Positions 27,180-36,596 of a DNA stretch of 64,000 nt are shown here, one piece after another. Each line of letters begins with the position of its first letter. Within the stretch, counting starts at the first letter, position 1. A program made the position numbers and the translations under genes. Under the pieces are notes generated by a model. The model saw only the letters and a list, made by a program, of their open reading frames with translations. It had not been told where the DNA came from and did not search any database. The stretch is from JAICMB01 sp963795935 (GTDB taxonomy: Bacteria; Acidobacteriota; Terriglobia; Bryobacterales; Bryobacteraceae): the NCBI GenBank assembly GCA_963795935.1, contig CAWCJO010000004.1, positions 1,522,900 to 1,586,899 on the forward strand, written 5' to 3'.

Positions 27180-27801
27180 GCGCCGCGGACCAACAGGGCA
27201 GTCTCATGGAGTCGATTGGAGCTTACTATGCTCCAGCAAAAAGGCTCGCGCCATAGTTCCGCAATTTGCCGTTCGAGCGCAGTAGCGTATAGTTCAACAA
27301 TGTCCTGCTCGGCTTCATGGCCGTTGCGCAACGCGCACGCGGACTCATTGTCCGGCACAACAATCACTGCCTCGGCTGGCTAGAAGGGCAGTTCATCGCA
27401 ATTCATCCGCCACTCGCGTTCCCAGGTGAAATCTTTCGCTTGCTCTGCGCCCGGCTCGTAGCGTACGTGGCGCCAACGCAATTCTTCCGGCAGAATGTTG
27501 AATTCGATTTCGGGTTGATAGATTACAGGTCTGCCACCGAGCTCAAAGACCCAAGATTTATCGAACATCACTCCAAACCGCGAGTACCGCGTGAATGGAA
27601 ACTGCCTTACAAACCCATCAATGAATGCCTCAATCGGCGCTTCCGTAAAACTGACACATCGATAGCCACCGCGAATCATGTAGTTTCCCGCGATCAGCCG
27701 GCGTTCGCGTATGATCGAGCGTAAGTTGGCGAACACCTCTCCTGAGTTGGACCCTTGGTGAAGTGAATTAACTTGTCGCTAATGTCGAAACGCTGAACCA
27801 T
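27128..27801 (-). pseudogene. AbiGi-like (putative abortive infection) gene, decayed
   Basis: Joined pieces read MVQRFDISDKLIHFTKG, a frame change near 27757, SNSGEVFANLRSIIRERRLI, GGYRCVSFTEAPIEAF, GGRPVIYQPE, LRWRHVRYEP and FTWEREWRMNCDELPF, then TAG (27380-27382), then PAEAVIVVPDNES and a tail to 27128. These blocks match what I recall of the family annotated as abortive phage resistance AbiGi antitoxin; I am not certain of that name. One lost base and one nonsense codon make it a pseudogene. Its end overlaps that of the broken toxin, in opposite orientation. Confidence 0.55.
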
Positions 27802-27939
27802 TCCGGGGCCAGCTAAAGCTTGCCACCGGAGCCTTAAGTCCGACACCAGGACAGCGAATGCGATCCGCTCCTGCCTCAGGCGCTGCGAGGCTCGGCGCCG
27901 TTGGACGTTTATCCGTGAAGGCCTCGCCGGGCTTAGGGG

Positions 27940-28641
27940 TTATTCGGCGTAGTGGAATGTGCCGAGGAACGAGCCGCGATTGCCGCTGTAATTCCACACG
28001 GTACCGAGGCCTTTGCCGTTGTAGTCGTTCGCAACCGTGTAGGCGGCCATGGCGTGGTCGACCGGGGTCAGCGGCTGGTAATAGACCGATTCGTTATGGC
28101 AGATCTGGTCGCCGGCCGTCAAGGCGCGGGTTTCGAGCTTGGCGAGCGGGCCGGCCGTCATGGTGGCCTTCATCGAATGGATGTTGCCGTCCTGGGCGGA
28201 GAAATCGATGGGCTGATACTCGACGCGAACCACGTCGGCGAGAAGCTGGCCGCCCATTTTTTGGGCGAAGCTCTTCAGCGCCAGGCGCTGTTCGGCGTTG
28301 GCGCGTTCATCGACGATCAAGACTGCTTTGACGGGGTAGACATCGGGTGAGATGTCGCCGAGCGTGCTGTTCGCATGCACGACGCCCATGACCGAAAGGC
28401 CATCGAGGTCGACGCCCTGCCACACGCCTTTTTCAATTTTCCAGCCCATGACGGCGAGGTCGCCGGCGAGTCCGACTTCGGAGTTTGCGAAGCAGGGTCC
28501 GGTGTAAACGTCGGCCGTGCGGGCTTCAATGTATTCGCCGCGAAGTTGAGTGGTGGGAAAGCTGCCGGCGAATACCGGGACGGCAAGCAAACCTAAAAAA
28601 CTGAGGCAAAGAGAAGCCGATGGGAAGGAGGTTCTTCGCAT
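27940..28641 (-). CDS. DUF1326 family secreted protein, copy B
   Basis: 233 aa (MRRTSFPSASLCLS), the duplicate of copy A at 24449-25150. Differences from copy A are confined to ten residues, among them five in the signal-peptide region, Leu/Val in VVRVEY and a cluster near PLAKLETRALTAGDQ. The DUF1326 blocks are all kept, so both copies are probably functional. It is divergent from the LarA-like gene at 28732 with about 90 bases between. No function is known. Confidence 0.8.
   Translation of the reverse strand: MRRTSFPSASLCLSFLGLLAVPVFAGSFPTTQLRGEYIEARTADVYTGPCFANSEVGLAGDLAVMGWKIEKGVWQGVDLDGLSVMGVVHANSTLGDISPDVYPVKAVLIVDERANAEQRLALKSFAQKMGGQLLADVVRVEYQPIDFSAQDGNIHSMKATMTAGPLAKLETRALTAGDQICHNESVYYQPLTPVDHAMAAYTVANDYNGKGLGTVWNYSGNRGSFLGTFHYAE
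27940..28641 (-). repeat. Direct repeat B (702 bp), partner at 24449-25150
   Basis: Second copy of the DUF1326 duplication; see repeat A. Together the two copies bracket an island of about 2.8 kb. Confidence 0.85.
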
Positions 28642-28731
28642 AATCTCAGTTTACCATGCGCCATTGCGCGTGGAGTTGCGTTCCTCTGCAACAATTTACA
28701 GAAACAGGCGTCCAAAAAGCGACTGTTCGCG

Positions 28732-30021
28732 ATGGCATCTCCGGCCCGCAAGACCATGGAATATCCGCGCCGTCCAGCGCCGCCGCTGGCTCGAGTAGAG
28801 CAGTACCTGCCCGGCGATCGCATCGAGGATGTGCGCGGGGAGACCACGCGGAGGCTGCTCGGTTTTGGCTTGGCGCGCAAGGTCGGCGCGGGGCAGCGCA
28901 TCGCGATTACGGCGGGCAGCCGCGGCATCGGGGGATTTGTGGAGCTGCTGGGCGGCATCGCCGATGCGGTGAAATCGTGCGGCGGCGAGCCGTTCATCGT
29001 ACCCGCGATGGGAAGCCACGGGGGCGCGACGCCGGAGGGGCAGGCCGAGATTCTGCGGCGCTTGGGCGTTGCGGAGAGCGCCGTGGGAGCCGCGGTGCGG
29101 GCGACGATGAAAACTGTGTCGCTCGGCGCGGCTGAAAACGGCGCGGTCGCGCACCTCGATCGCCACGCGGCGGAGGCGGACGGCATCATCGTTCTGGGGC
29201 GGACTAAAACGCATCCGGAATCTACCGGAGAACTCGCTTCCGGGCTGCTGAAGATGTGTACCATCGGGCTCGGCAAACAGATCGGCGCGCAGGAGGCGCA
29301 CAATCACGGGTTGTGGGAATCCGTTCGCGCCGTGCCCAAGCTGCAGCTTGCGCAAGCGAAGGTGGTGTGCGGCGTGGCCGTCGTCGAGAACGGCTACCGG
29401 CAGCCCGCCGCGATCGAAGTGGTCGAGCCCGCTTACGATGCGTTCCTCGAAGCGGATATGAGACTGCTGCGGATTGCGAAATCGTACCTGGGGACGATCC
29501 CGTTCGATTCGTTGGATGTGCTGATCGTCGATGAATTGGGAAAGACCGTCAGCGGCGGAGGCATGGACCCCAACGTGATCGGCGTCTGGCGATCGAAGCG
29601 CCAGGGGCCGCGCATTCCGGATTACAAGCGCATCGTGGCGCTATCGCTGACGGAGGCCTCGCTCGGCAACGGGCTGGGGATCGGCATGGCGGATTTCACG
29701 ACGAAGCGTTTTGTGAACGCCTACGACGCGGCGGTGTCGTATGTCAATCTGCTGACGGCGACGGAGCCAGGCGGCAACACCGGCGAGGGGCCGCTTCCGT
29801 TGGCGCTCGATTCGGACCGCGAGGCCATTGAAGTGGCGCTGTATTCTTCGCTGGCGGGCCCGCGGCCGCGCGTATGCCGCATACGAAACACGGCATTGCT
29901 GGGCGAGATGTGGGTGTCGGAGGGGCTGCTGGACGAAGTGCGGACGAACGCGAAGCTGCGCTTGACGGGCTCGCCGGAGCCGCTGGCGTTCAATGCGCTC
30001 GGGGAACTTATTTTAAGATGA
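28732..30021 (+). CDS. LarA-like (DUF2088) domain protein
   Basis: 429 aa, close to the length of nickel-dependent lactate racemase LarA. N-terminal blocks AITAGSRGIGG and VPAMGSHGGATPEGQ are typical of the DUF2088/LarA N-terminal domain; GRTKTHPE and GLGKQIGAQEAHNHG lie in the region that binds the nickel-pincer cofactor in LarA. The usual DTRPPT signature is not seen, so it may be a relative acting on another 2-hydroxy acid. The start may be the ATG eight codons in. Its TGA overlaps the ATG of the M24 peptidase gene, heading a three-gene operon. Confidence 0.65.
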   Translation: MASPARKTMEYPRRPAPPLARVEQYLPGDRIEDVRGETTRRLLGFGLARKVGAGQRIAITAGSRGIGGFVELLGGIADAVKSCGGEPFIVPAMGSHGGATPEGQAEILRRLGVAESAVGAAVRATMKTVSLGAAENGAVAHLDRHAAEADGIIVLGRTKTHPESTGELASGLLKMCTIGLGKQIGAQEAHNHGLWESVRAVPKLQLAQAKVVCGVAVVENGYRQPAAIEVVEPAYDAFLEADMRLLRIAKSYLGTIPFDSLDVLIVDELGKTVSGGGMDPNVIGVWRSKRQGPRIPDYKRIVALSLTEASLGNGLGIGMADFTTKRFVNAYDAAVSYVNLLTATEPGGNTGEGPLPLALDSDREAIEVALYSSLAGPRPRVCRIRNTALLGEMWVSEGLLDEVRTNAKLRLTGSPEPLAFNALGELILR

Positions 30022-31220
30022 GGCGCGACGGGGAACGGATCGGACGCATTCAGGAGTCGCTGGAGCGGGACCGCCTCGATGCGCTGGTGGCTGCGGCGCC
30101 CAACAACGTTCTGCTGCTCTCGGGCTATTGGCCGGTGACGGGAACTTCCTTCGCGGTGGCGACGAAAGAGGGCCGTATCGGGCTTGCGATTCCCGAGGAT
30201 GAGCGCGATCTTGCCGGAGCGCGGTTGGGCGGACGAGGTCAGGACATTCCAACCGGCGTCTCTGGAGAAAATCGTCGCGTCTGAGCGATGCCGTTCGCGA
30301 GGCGCTGTCGAGCGTCGCCGAAGCCCTGGGATTACGCAACGGGAGCGTCATCGGTTATCAGAGGGAACCGCTGTTCGTGCCCGTCACGTACGCATCGATC
30401 AACATTTACGGCGTCTCGATCCGGGATATTTTGAACGGGGCCGTGCCCAACGCGTCGTTGCGGCCGGCCAACGAACTGCTGGCGCGTTTGCGGTCGAGGC
30501 TGACGCAGGGCGAGCTCGGCTGCGTGCGCCGGGCTTGCCACATCGCGCGGGAGGCGTTCGAACGAGCGGCCCGTGAAATGCGGAGCGGGATGACGGAGTT
30601 CGATGTCGCGAACCTGCTGCGCGGCGACTTTGTTCGAGTGCACGGGCGAGGAACGGCACGGAGGGTACGCGTTCTGCATGTCGGGGCCGAACTCCGCCGA
30701 CGCCAAAGCGGCGTATCAGCTCACTCGCACGCGCCGCATCGGGCCGGGCGATTTCGCGCTGGTGCATTGCAACTCCTACGTCGAGGGATTCTGGACCGAC
30801 ATCACCCGCACCTTCTCAATCGGCGATCCGGACGAGCGCAAGATGTAGCTATATGCGGCCGTTCTCGGCGCGTCGGAGGCGGCTTTGAGCGCCGTGCGTC
30901 CGGGCGCGAAGGCGTCGGACGTCGACCGCCGCGCCCGCGAGGCAATGCGGTCGCGCGGTTTCGGCGAGGCCTTCAGCCATCCCGCGGGACACGGCGTGGG
31001 GTTCGCCGCGATCGATCACGACGCGCTGCCGCGCATTCATCCTAAATCCGAGGAGACGCTGGAGCCCGGAATGGTATTCAACATCGAGCCCGCCGCTTAC
31101 TTTGAAGGCGAGGGCGGCATTCGTCATTGCAACATGGTCGCGGTAACGGAGACGGGCGCCGAGCTACTAACTCCGTTTTTATCCGTGATTGAAGATCTGA
31201 TCGTTCCGGTACAGGCATGA
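30018..31220 (+). pseudogene. M24 family Xaa-Pro peptidase, three frame changes and an amber codon
   Basis: Joined across frames, this is a complete M24 metallopeptidase. The N-terminal domain (DALVAAAPNNVLLLSGYWP) leads to catalytic blocks FWTDITRTF, HPAGHGVGF, FNIEPAAYF and HCNMVAVTE. Frame changes occur near 30218 (extra G), 30281 (extra T) and 30620, each equal to one inserted base; a TAG at 30846-30848 lies between GDPDERKM and LYAAVLGA. The start ATG overlaps the upstream stop and the TGA overlaps the next ATG, so the operon layout is preserved. The damage is too heavy for a working gene unless the sequence itself is faulty. Confidence 0.75.
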
Positions 31221-32458
31221 GCATACACAAGCACCGCGTTCCTTCCGCGAACCGCTTCATGTTCGCGACCGGCATTGAGAACAGCTATCCCGTGATTACG
31301 GACCGGGACGGCAGCTCGCTGCGCGTCGACGAGATGGCGAAATGCGGGTTTTACGAGCACTGGAAAGAGGATTTCCATCTGGTGCGCGACCTGGGTTTGG
31401 ATTATCTGCGTTATGGTCCGCAGTATTATGCCGTGCACACCGCGCCGGGGAAGTACGACTGGGGGTTCTGCGACGAGACGTTCGCGGAGCTGCAGCGGCT
31501 GGGGATCACGCCGATAGCGGATCTGTGCCACTTCGGCGTGCCGGATTGGGTGGGCGACTTTCAGAATCCGGACTGGCCGAAGCTGTTTGCGCAATACGCC
31601 AAGGAGTTCACGCTGCGCTATCCGTGGATCACGCTGATTACGCCGGTGAACGAGGTTTACATCAGCGCGAGCTTCTCGGCGCTGCTGGGCTGGTGGAACG
31701 AGCGGCTGAAATCGGATAAGGCGTTCATCACGGCGCTGAAGAACCTGTGCCGCGCGGCGATTTTGGCGGAGGAAGCGATCCTGTCGGTCAACGAGGACGC
31801 TATTTTTATTCAGAGCGAAGCGACCGAATATTATCATGCGAAGAACCCGGCGGCCGTGGAGCGAGCCGAGTTTTTCAACCAGCGCCGCTTCCTTTCCCTG
31901 GACCTGTGTTACGGCAAGCACGTCGACTCGCGCATGTTCGAGTACCTGATGGACAACGGCCTCACCCGCGACGAATATCATTGGTTCATCAAGCACGGCG
32001 CGGCGCTGCGGCGGCATTGCGTCATGGGCAACGACTATTACTTCACCAACGAGCACACGGTGCCGCCGGGCGACGCGCCGCTCGAAAGTCCGGGCGAGAT
32101 TTTCGGGTACTACATTATTACGAAGCATTATCAGGAGCGCTACCGGCTGCCCGTGATGCACACCGAGACGAACCTGGCGGAGAACGACAAGGCTCCGGCA
32201 TGGCTCTGGAAAGAGTGGCGCAATATGTTGCTGTTGAAAGACAGCGGCGTTCCCATCATTGGATTCACCTGGTACAGTTTGACGGACCAGGTGGACTGGG
32301 ACAGCCAGCTTCGCGAGAACAACGGCAACGTGGATGAACTGGGGCTCTACGACCTCAACCGCAAGATTCGGCCCGTGGGGAAGGCCTATAAAATACTCGT
32401 CCGCGAATGGGGCAACATTCTCCCGAAGGACTGCTACTCCGTCGTTCACGCGCCGTAA
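31217..32458 (+). CDS. Glycoside hydrolase family 1-like beta-glycosidase
   Basis: 413 aa TIM-barrel enzyme. The acid/base region is TPVNEVY (Asn145-Glu146) and the likely nucleophile region MHTETN (Glu317), consistent with clan GH-A; the N-terminus (FMFATGIENSYP, LGLDYLRYGPQYY) resembles GH1. It is shorter than typical GH1 (about 450-480 aa) and has no signal peptide, so it would act on small imported glycosides. The ATG overlaps the TGA of the M24 gene. It ends 17 bases before RNase J. Confidence 0.75.
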   Translation: MSIHKHRVPSANRFMFATGIENSYPVITDRDGSSLRVDEMAKCGFYEHWKEDFHLVRDLGLDYLRYGPQYYAVHTAPGKYDWGFCDETFAELQRLGITPIADLCHFGVPDWVGDFQNPDWPKLFAQYAKEFTLRYPWITLITPVNEVYISASFSALLGWWNERLKSDKAFITALKNLCRAAILAEEAILSVNEDAIFIQSEATEYYHAKNPAAVERAEFFNQRRFLSLDLCYGKHVDSRMFEYLMDNGLTRDEYHWFIKHGAALRRHCVMGNDYYFTNEHTVPPGDAPLESPGEIFGYYIITKHYQERYRLPVMHTETNLAENDKAPAWLWKEWRNMLLLKDSGVPIIGFTWYSLTDQVDWDSQLRENNGNVDELGLYDLNRKIRPVGKAYKILVREWGNILPKDCYSVVHAP

Positions 32459-32475
32459 CAACCAAGTGACATACG

Positions 32476-34158
32476 ATGGAGTTTATGGCCGACCGTAAGC
32501 TCCAGATCGTCCCACTCGGCGGATTGGGCGAGTTTGGGATGAACTCAATGGCAATCCGCTACGGCGACGACATCATTGTTGTCGACGCGGGAATGATGTT
32601 CCCCGACGCGGAGCTGCTGGGCGTCGACATCGTGACGCCCGATTTCGCCTATCTCGAGCAGAACCGCGAGCACGTGCGCGCGCTGGTGTTGACGCACGGA
32701 CACGAAGACCACATCGGGGCGGTTCCGTTTCTGCTCGCGCAGCTCAACATTCCGGTTTATGGAACCGGGTTCACGTTGGCGCTGGTCGAGCGGCGGCTGG
32801 AGGAGCACGAGCTGCTCGGCAAGGCAAAGCTGACCAGGGTGAAGCCGGGCGAGACGATCCGCATCGGGCCGTTTGCGATCGAGTTCATTCACGTGACGCA
32901 CTCGATTGTCAGCGCGGTCGCGCTGGCGATTACGACTCCGCTGGGAGTGATCATTCACACGGGCGATTTCAAGGTCGATCCGACGCCGACCGACAACAAT
33001 CTTTTCGACCTGCACACGCTGGCCGATTACGGCAAGCGCGGCGTGCTGCTGCTGATGTCGGACTCGACCAACGTGGACCGGCCCGGGTATACGGAGAGCG
33101 AACGGGCCGTTCTGCCGCGCTTTGAAGAGATTTTTTATCGCGCCGAGCGGCGCCTGATCATCACCTGCTTCAGTTCTTCCATTCATCGCATTCAGCAGAT
33201 TCTGGACGTGGCGGGCGAGTATGGGCGCAAGGTGGCGTTTCTGGGGCGCAGCATGTTGAGCGCGACTGAAATCGCGCACTCCCTCGGCCACATCAGTATT
33301 CCCGATGGGATTCTGCTGCGGCCGCAGGACATCATGCAGACGGCGCCGGAAAAGGTTGTCGTGGTGGTCTCGGGAACGCAGGGCGAGCCGATGTCGGCGA
33401 TGTCGCGCGTGGCCGTGGATAACCATAAGCACCTCTCGATCGAGGCAGGCGATACGGTGGCGCTGAGCGCGCGCATCATTCCAGGTAATGAGAAAGCCAT
33501 TTACCGGATGATCAACCACATTGCGCGGCGGCGCGCGGACGTCATTTACGGAACCATGAATCCGCCGGTGCACGTCTCGGGTCACGCCAGCGCGGAGGAG
33601 CTGAAGCTGGTGCTCAATCTGACGCGTCCGCGCTTCTTTCTGCCGATTCACGGCGAGTACCGGCAGCTTGCCAAGCATGCTTCGCTGGCGCAACACCTGC
33701 GGCGGGCGGGGCTGGAGGAAAGCTTCATTCTGGAGACCGGCGAGACGCTGGAGATCGACGAGCGCGGAGCGCGGCGGGGCGCGCGGGTGACGGTCGGGCG
33801 CGTGTGCATCGACTCCGGCTCGCTCGATGAGGTTGTCGAGGACATGATTATCCGCGACCGGCGGCACTTGTCGGAAGACGGCTTCGTGCTGCCGATCATC
33901 GCTATCGATAAGCACTCGGGCAAATCCGAGACGCTACCCGAGATCGTGAGCCGCGGGTTCGTTTCCTTCGAGGACGGCAATTCCGGGATGCTGCAGGAAG
34001 CGCGGCACGTGGTGGCGCGGACGGTGGAAACTTCGACGCAGGAAGAGCGCGGCGATTGGGGCGTGATGCAGGAGAAGATCCGCGCCGATCTGCGGCGATT
34101 CCTGAACAAGCAGACCTCGCGACGGCCTCTAATCATGCCGGTCATTCTGGAGGTTTGA
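32476..34158 (+). CDS. rnj: Ribonuclease J
   Basis: 560 aa metallo-beta-lactamase/beta-CASP ribonuclease. It shows the zinc motif HGHEDH (residues 74-79), HTGDFKVD, SDSTN, the beta-CASP segment (CFSSSIHRIQQI, TQGEPMSAMSR), GHAS and PIHGEYRQL, then the C-terminal domain. RNase J does 5'-3' exonucleolytic and endonucleolytic RNA maturation and decay in the cytoplasm. The length fits the family. The start may be the ATG three codons later. This is the one clear housekeeping gene in the middle of the window. Confidence 0.95.
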   Translation: MEFMADRKLQIVPLGGLGEFGMNSMAIRYGDDIIVVDAGMMFPDAELLGVDIVTPDFAYLEQNREHVRALVLTHGHEDHIGAVPFLLAQLNIPVYGTGFTLALVERRLEEHELLGKAKLTRVKPGETIRIGPFAIEFIHVTHSIVSAVALAITTPLGVIIHTGDFKVDPTPTDNNLFDLHTLADYGKRGVLLLMSDSTNVDRPGYTESERAVLPRFEEIFYRAERRLIITCFSSSIHRIQQILDVAGEYGRKVAFLGRSMLSATEIAHSLGHISIPDGILLRPQDIMQTAPEKVVVVVSGTQGEPMSAMSRVAVDNHKHLSIEAGDTVALSARIIPGNEKAIYRMINHIARRRADVIYGTMNPPVHVSGHASAEELKLVLNLTRPRFFLPIHGEYRQLAKHASLAQHLRRAGLEESFILETGETLEIDERGARRGARVTVGRVCIDSGSLDEVVEDMIIRDRRHLSEDGFVLPIIAIDKHSGKSETLPEIVSRGFVSFEDGNSGMLQEARHVVARTVETSTQEERGDWGVMQEKIRADLRRFLNKQTSRRPLIMPVILEV

Positions 34159-34159
34159 G

Positions 34160-35470
34160 CTGGTTGAACTGGAAGACGCTTCGGGATTCCGCGGCGCCGC
34201 CGGCGAGCGGTTCACGCCGGCTACCGATGCCGAGGTAGCGGCGATCCTCGCGCGGGCGTCCGCGGCGTCCGTTCCGGTGACGATTGCTGGAGCGGGCACG
34301 GGACTGACGGGCGGAAGCGTCGCGCAAGGCGGCTGGGCATTGTCGCTCGAAAAGTTGCGTCGGCTTGAGGTGTCGGGAGGACGAGCGCGCGCCGGGGCCG
34401 GCGTTTCGCTTCAAGAGCTGCAGGCCGCGGCCGCTCGTACGCGGCAATTCTATCCCCCGGATCCGACGGAGTGGACGGCCAGCGTGGGCGGAAGCATCGC
34501 GACCAACGCGAGCGGATCGCGCAGCTTTCGATACGGCAGCACGCGGCGTTGGATTGCGGCTCTGAAGGTCGCATTCATGGATGGGCGCATCGCGGAATTC
34601 CGGCGGGGCGATGCGGTCGATTCCGTGATTCCCGAGATCCCCGTTCCGCGCACGACGAAGAATACCGCCGGGTATTTCTTGAAGCCCGGCATGGACTGGA
34701 TCGATCTGTTCGCCGGATCGGAAGGCACGCTGGGCGTAATTCTGGAAGCGGAGCTGCTGCTTCTCCCCGCGCCTGAAGAGCTGCTGGCCGGCGTGATTTT
34801 TTTTCCAAGCGATGAAGAGGCGCTCGAAGCGGTGGATGCGTGGCGAGGGATGGAAACGTTGCGCATGATCGAGTACTTCGACCGCAACTCTCTCGCTCTG
34901 CTGCGCGAACGGTATTCGGAAGTGCCGCGCGCGGCGCAAGCGGCGGTGCTGATCGAGCAAATCGGCGACGACACGGCGGCTTGGGAGCGGTTTGCAACCG
35001 CCGATAGCTGGTTTGCGTTCACGCCCGGCGATCGCGAGCGTTTCCGCGCTTTCCGCCACGCCCTGCCGGAGATGGTGAACGATATAATGCGGCGGCGCGG
35101 TTTCCTGAAGCTCGGCTCCGATTACGCCGTGCCGGTGGATCGCAATCGCGAGATGCTGCGCTGTTACCACGAGCGGCTGCGGGAGGCCGCGCTCGACTAC
35201 GTCATCTTCGGCCACATCGGCGACGCGCACTTGCACGTCAACATCCTTCCGTCGTGGCCCGCGCAGTTCGAAAGCGGCAAGGAGCTGATGATAGAGTTCG
35301 CCCGTGAAGCGGTTGCACTCGGCGGGACGGTGTCGGCCGAGCACGGCTTGGGGAAGCGCAAATCGCATTTGCTGGCATTGCAGTATTCGCCGGCGGAGAT
35401 CGAGGCCATGAAGGCGGTAAAGCGGCGTCTCGATCCGCAGTGGCTGCTGGGGCGCGGCAATTTGTTTTGA
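34160..35470 (+). CDS. FAD-linked oxidase (GlcD/D-lactate dehydrogenase-like)
   Basis: About 436 aa. FAD-binding PCMH domain with VTIAGAGTGLTGGSV, DPTEWTASVGGSIATNASGSRSF and GSEGTLGVI; C-terminal domain with the metal-binding segment FGHIGDAHLHVN and the closing SAEHGLGKRK. This family oxidises 2-hydroxy acids such as D-lactate or glycolate. No ATG, GTG or TTG precedes the FAD domain in this frame; the only candidate before it is the CTG at 34160, seven bases after the GGAGG at the end of rnj. An internal GTG at 34277 would cut into the FAD domain. A lost upstream start or frameshift is the alternative. Confidence 0.8.
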   Translation: MVELEDASGFRGAAGERFTPATDAEVAAILARASAASVPVTIAGAGTGLTGGSVAQGGWALSLEKLRRLEVSGGRARAGAGVSLQELQAAAARTRQFYPPDPTEWTASVGGSIATNASGSRSFRYGSTRRWIAALKVAFMDGRIAEFRRGDAVDSVIPEIPVPRTTKNTAGYFLKPGMDWIDLFAGSEGTLGVILEAELLLLPAPEELLAGVIFFPSDEEALEAVDAWRGMETLRMIEYFDRNSLALLRERYSEVPRAAQAAVLIEQIGDDTAAWERFATADSWFAFTPGDRERFRAFRHALPEMVNDIMRRRGFLKLGSDYAVPVDRNREMLRCYHERLREAALDYVIFGHIGDAHLHVNILPSWPAQFESGKELMIEFAREAVALGGTVSAEHGLGKRKSHLLALQYSPAEIEAMKAVKRRLDPQWLLGRGNLF

Positions 35471-35533
35471 AATGGTTGGAATGCGCAAAGTGGCAAGCTG
35501 TGCCAGTATCTTGCGTTTCTGTCTAACGCTAGT

Positions 35534-35884
35534 GTGTGCGGCGCACAGATTAACAATTATCGAGCCTGGCGCGAGCTGGATGGGATCGAACACTACGAAC
35601 GGGGCGGCATTCTCCCCGCGGGCGTCGGGTATTCCCACAACATAGGGATGAAAACAGGCCCGGAAGAGAACCTGGTTCTGAAGGAACAGTGGGAGCTGAG
35701 GGAGGACGACCATCTTTTCTTTGATGCCGAACCGCGGGTCCTGACAGCCACTGGCCAGCCTCGAAAGGATGTCGACGTATATGGAAGTTGGCGGACCAAT
35801 ACGCGCGACGGCGGGGACAGGTTAGGGCGGACCGATTCCAAAGGTGTGCGCAAATCCGTGTTGACCCGAGCTTCGCAAACTTAG
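35534..35884 (+). CDS. Possible small hypothetical protein
   Basis: A 116-aa frame with protein-like, polar composition (ELREDDHLFFDAEPRVLTATG, KDVDVYGSWRTNTRDGGDRL). No signal peptide, no ribosome site and no recognised family. It could be a remnant of a larger gene; the rest of the 35471-36021 gap holds nothing I recognise. Confidence 0.25.
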   Translation: MCGAQINNYRAWRELDGIEHYERGGILPAGVGYSHNIGMKTGPEENLVLKEQWELREDDHLFFDAEPRVLTATGQPRKDVDVYGSWRTNTRDGGDRLGRTDSKGVRKSVLTRASQT

Positions 35885-36021
35885 GGTTAATCGCCGGCGG
35901 CCCTTAGAGAGCGCCCGAAGCTAAGGACAAAAGGCGCGAGTTGACCAACGGCGAACTGCGTGAGCTTTTCTCTAAACACAAATTGACGATTCGGTGGTGA
36001 TGCGACCGACGTGCCAGGTAA

Positions 36022-36504
36022 TTAAGGGTGATCCGGGTCGAGGTCGAAGACTTCCACCATGTACTCGAAGTAGGGTCCATCCATCAAAAAAATCATGAAT
36101 ATTTCGTGTACGAGGTGAATGAACTTGCGGGTGGCGTATTCGTAATCGGAATCGGCCAGCTTCAGCGTGAGAGAAACATTACCGGCGCGGTTCCCGGATC
36201 TGACGCCGGCTTTGGCGGGATCGATACGGCGATGCTCGGGAAAATCCGCAGATTGGCGGGAGGCGACGAATTCTTTGAACTCGCGGTACATGGAGGAGGC
36301 GGGAGGGACCTCCGGCAGCACGACGGGAAAGCGCAAGCTGCGCGTATTGCTGTCGAGGATCAGCTCGAAGACACGGTCGCGATGCCAGAGAATCTTGAAG
36401 GAGGCCTTGCCGTTGCGAACCGGGCCGCGGCTGAAGCCGCGGAAGATGCCCCGATTCGCGTAATTTTCGAGAATGCCGCCGACCAGATCGACGCAGTCGC
36501 TCAC
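36022..36504 (-). CDS. Conserved hypothetical protein
   Basis: 160 aa from the GTG at 36504; the same frame continues upstream only as an antisense reading of the neighbour. The sequence (FELILDSNTRSLRFPVVLPEV, YREFKEFVASRQS, LADSDYEYATRKFIHLVHEI, DGPYFEYMVEVFDLDPD) resembles a small protein family I have seen in acidobacterial genomes, without known function. It has no signal peptide and lies downstream of the TPP-enzyme gene on the same strand. Confidence 0.6.
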   Translation of the reverse strand: MSDCVDLVGGILENYANRGIFRGFSRGPVRNGKASFKILWHRDRVFELILDSNTRSLRFPVVLPEVPPASSMYREFKEFVASRQSADFPEHRRIDPAKAGVRSGNRAGNVSLTLKLADSDYEYATRKFIHLVHEIFMIFLMDGPYFEYMVEVFDLDPDHP

Positions 36505-36520
36505 GCGCAATGACTCTAAG

Positions 36521-36571
36521 ACCGCTCCCTCGCGGTCGCGGCTCGGTAAACGCGCACGACCGAAATCTGAG
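36521..36571. repeat. Possible dispersed intergenic repeat
   Basis: A GC-rich stretch around CCGCTCCCTCGCGGTCGCGG, followed by CTCGGTAAACGCGCACGACC. I associate very similar strings with multicopy intergenic repeats in Solibacter-like and planctomycete genomes, but only one copy is visible in this window. Confidence 0.3.
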
Positions 36572-36596
36572 CCGTGCGCCTCAGCAAGCGATTCAC

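Noticed and set aside
31124..33915. Two long minus-strand frames opposite the GH1-like and RNase J genes
   Set aside because: Both mirror strongly conserved plus-strand genes and have no recognisable domains or ribosome sites.
34142..35713. A 523-codon minus-strand frame opposite the FAD-linked oxidase
   Set aside because: Low-complexity Arg/His/Gln composition; the plus strand shows all FAD-oxidase motifs.
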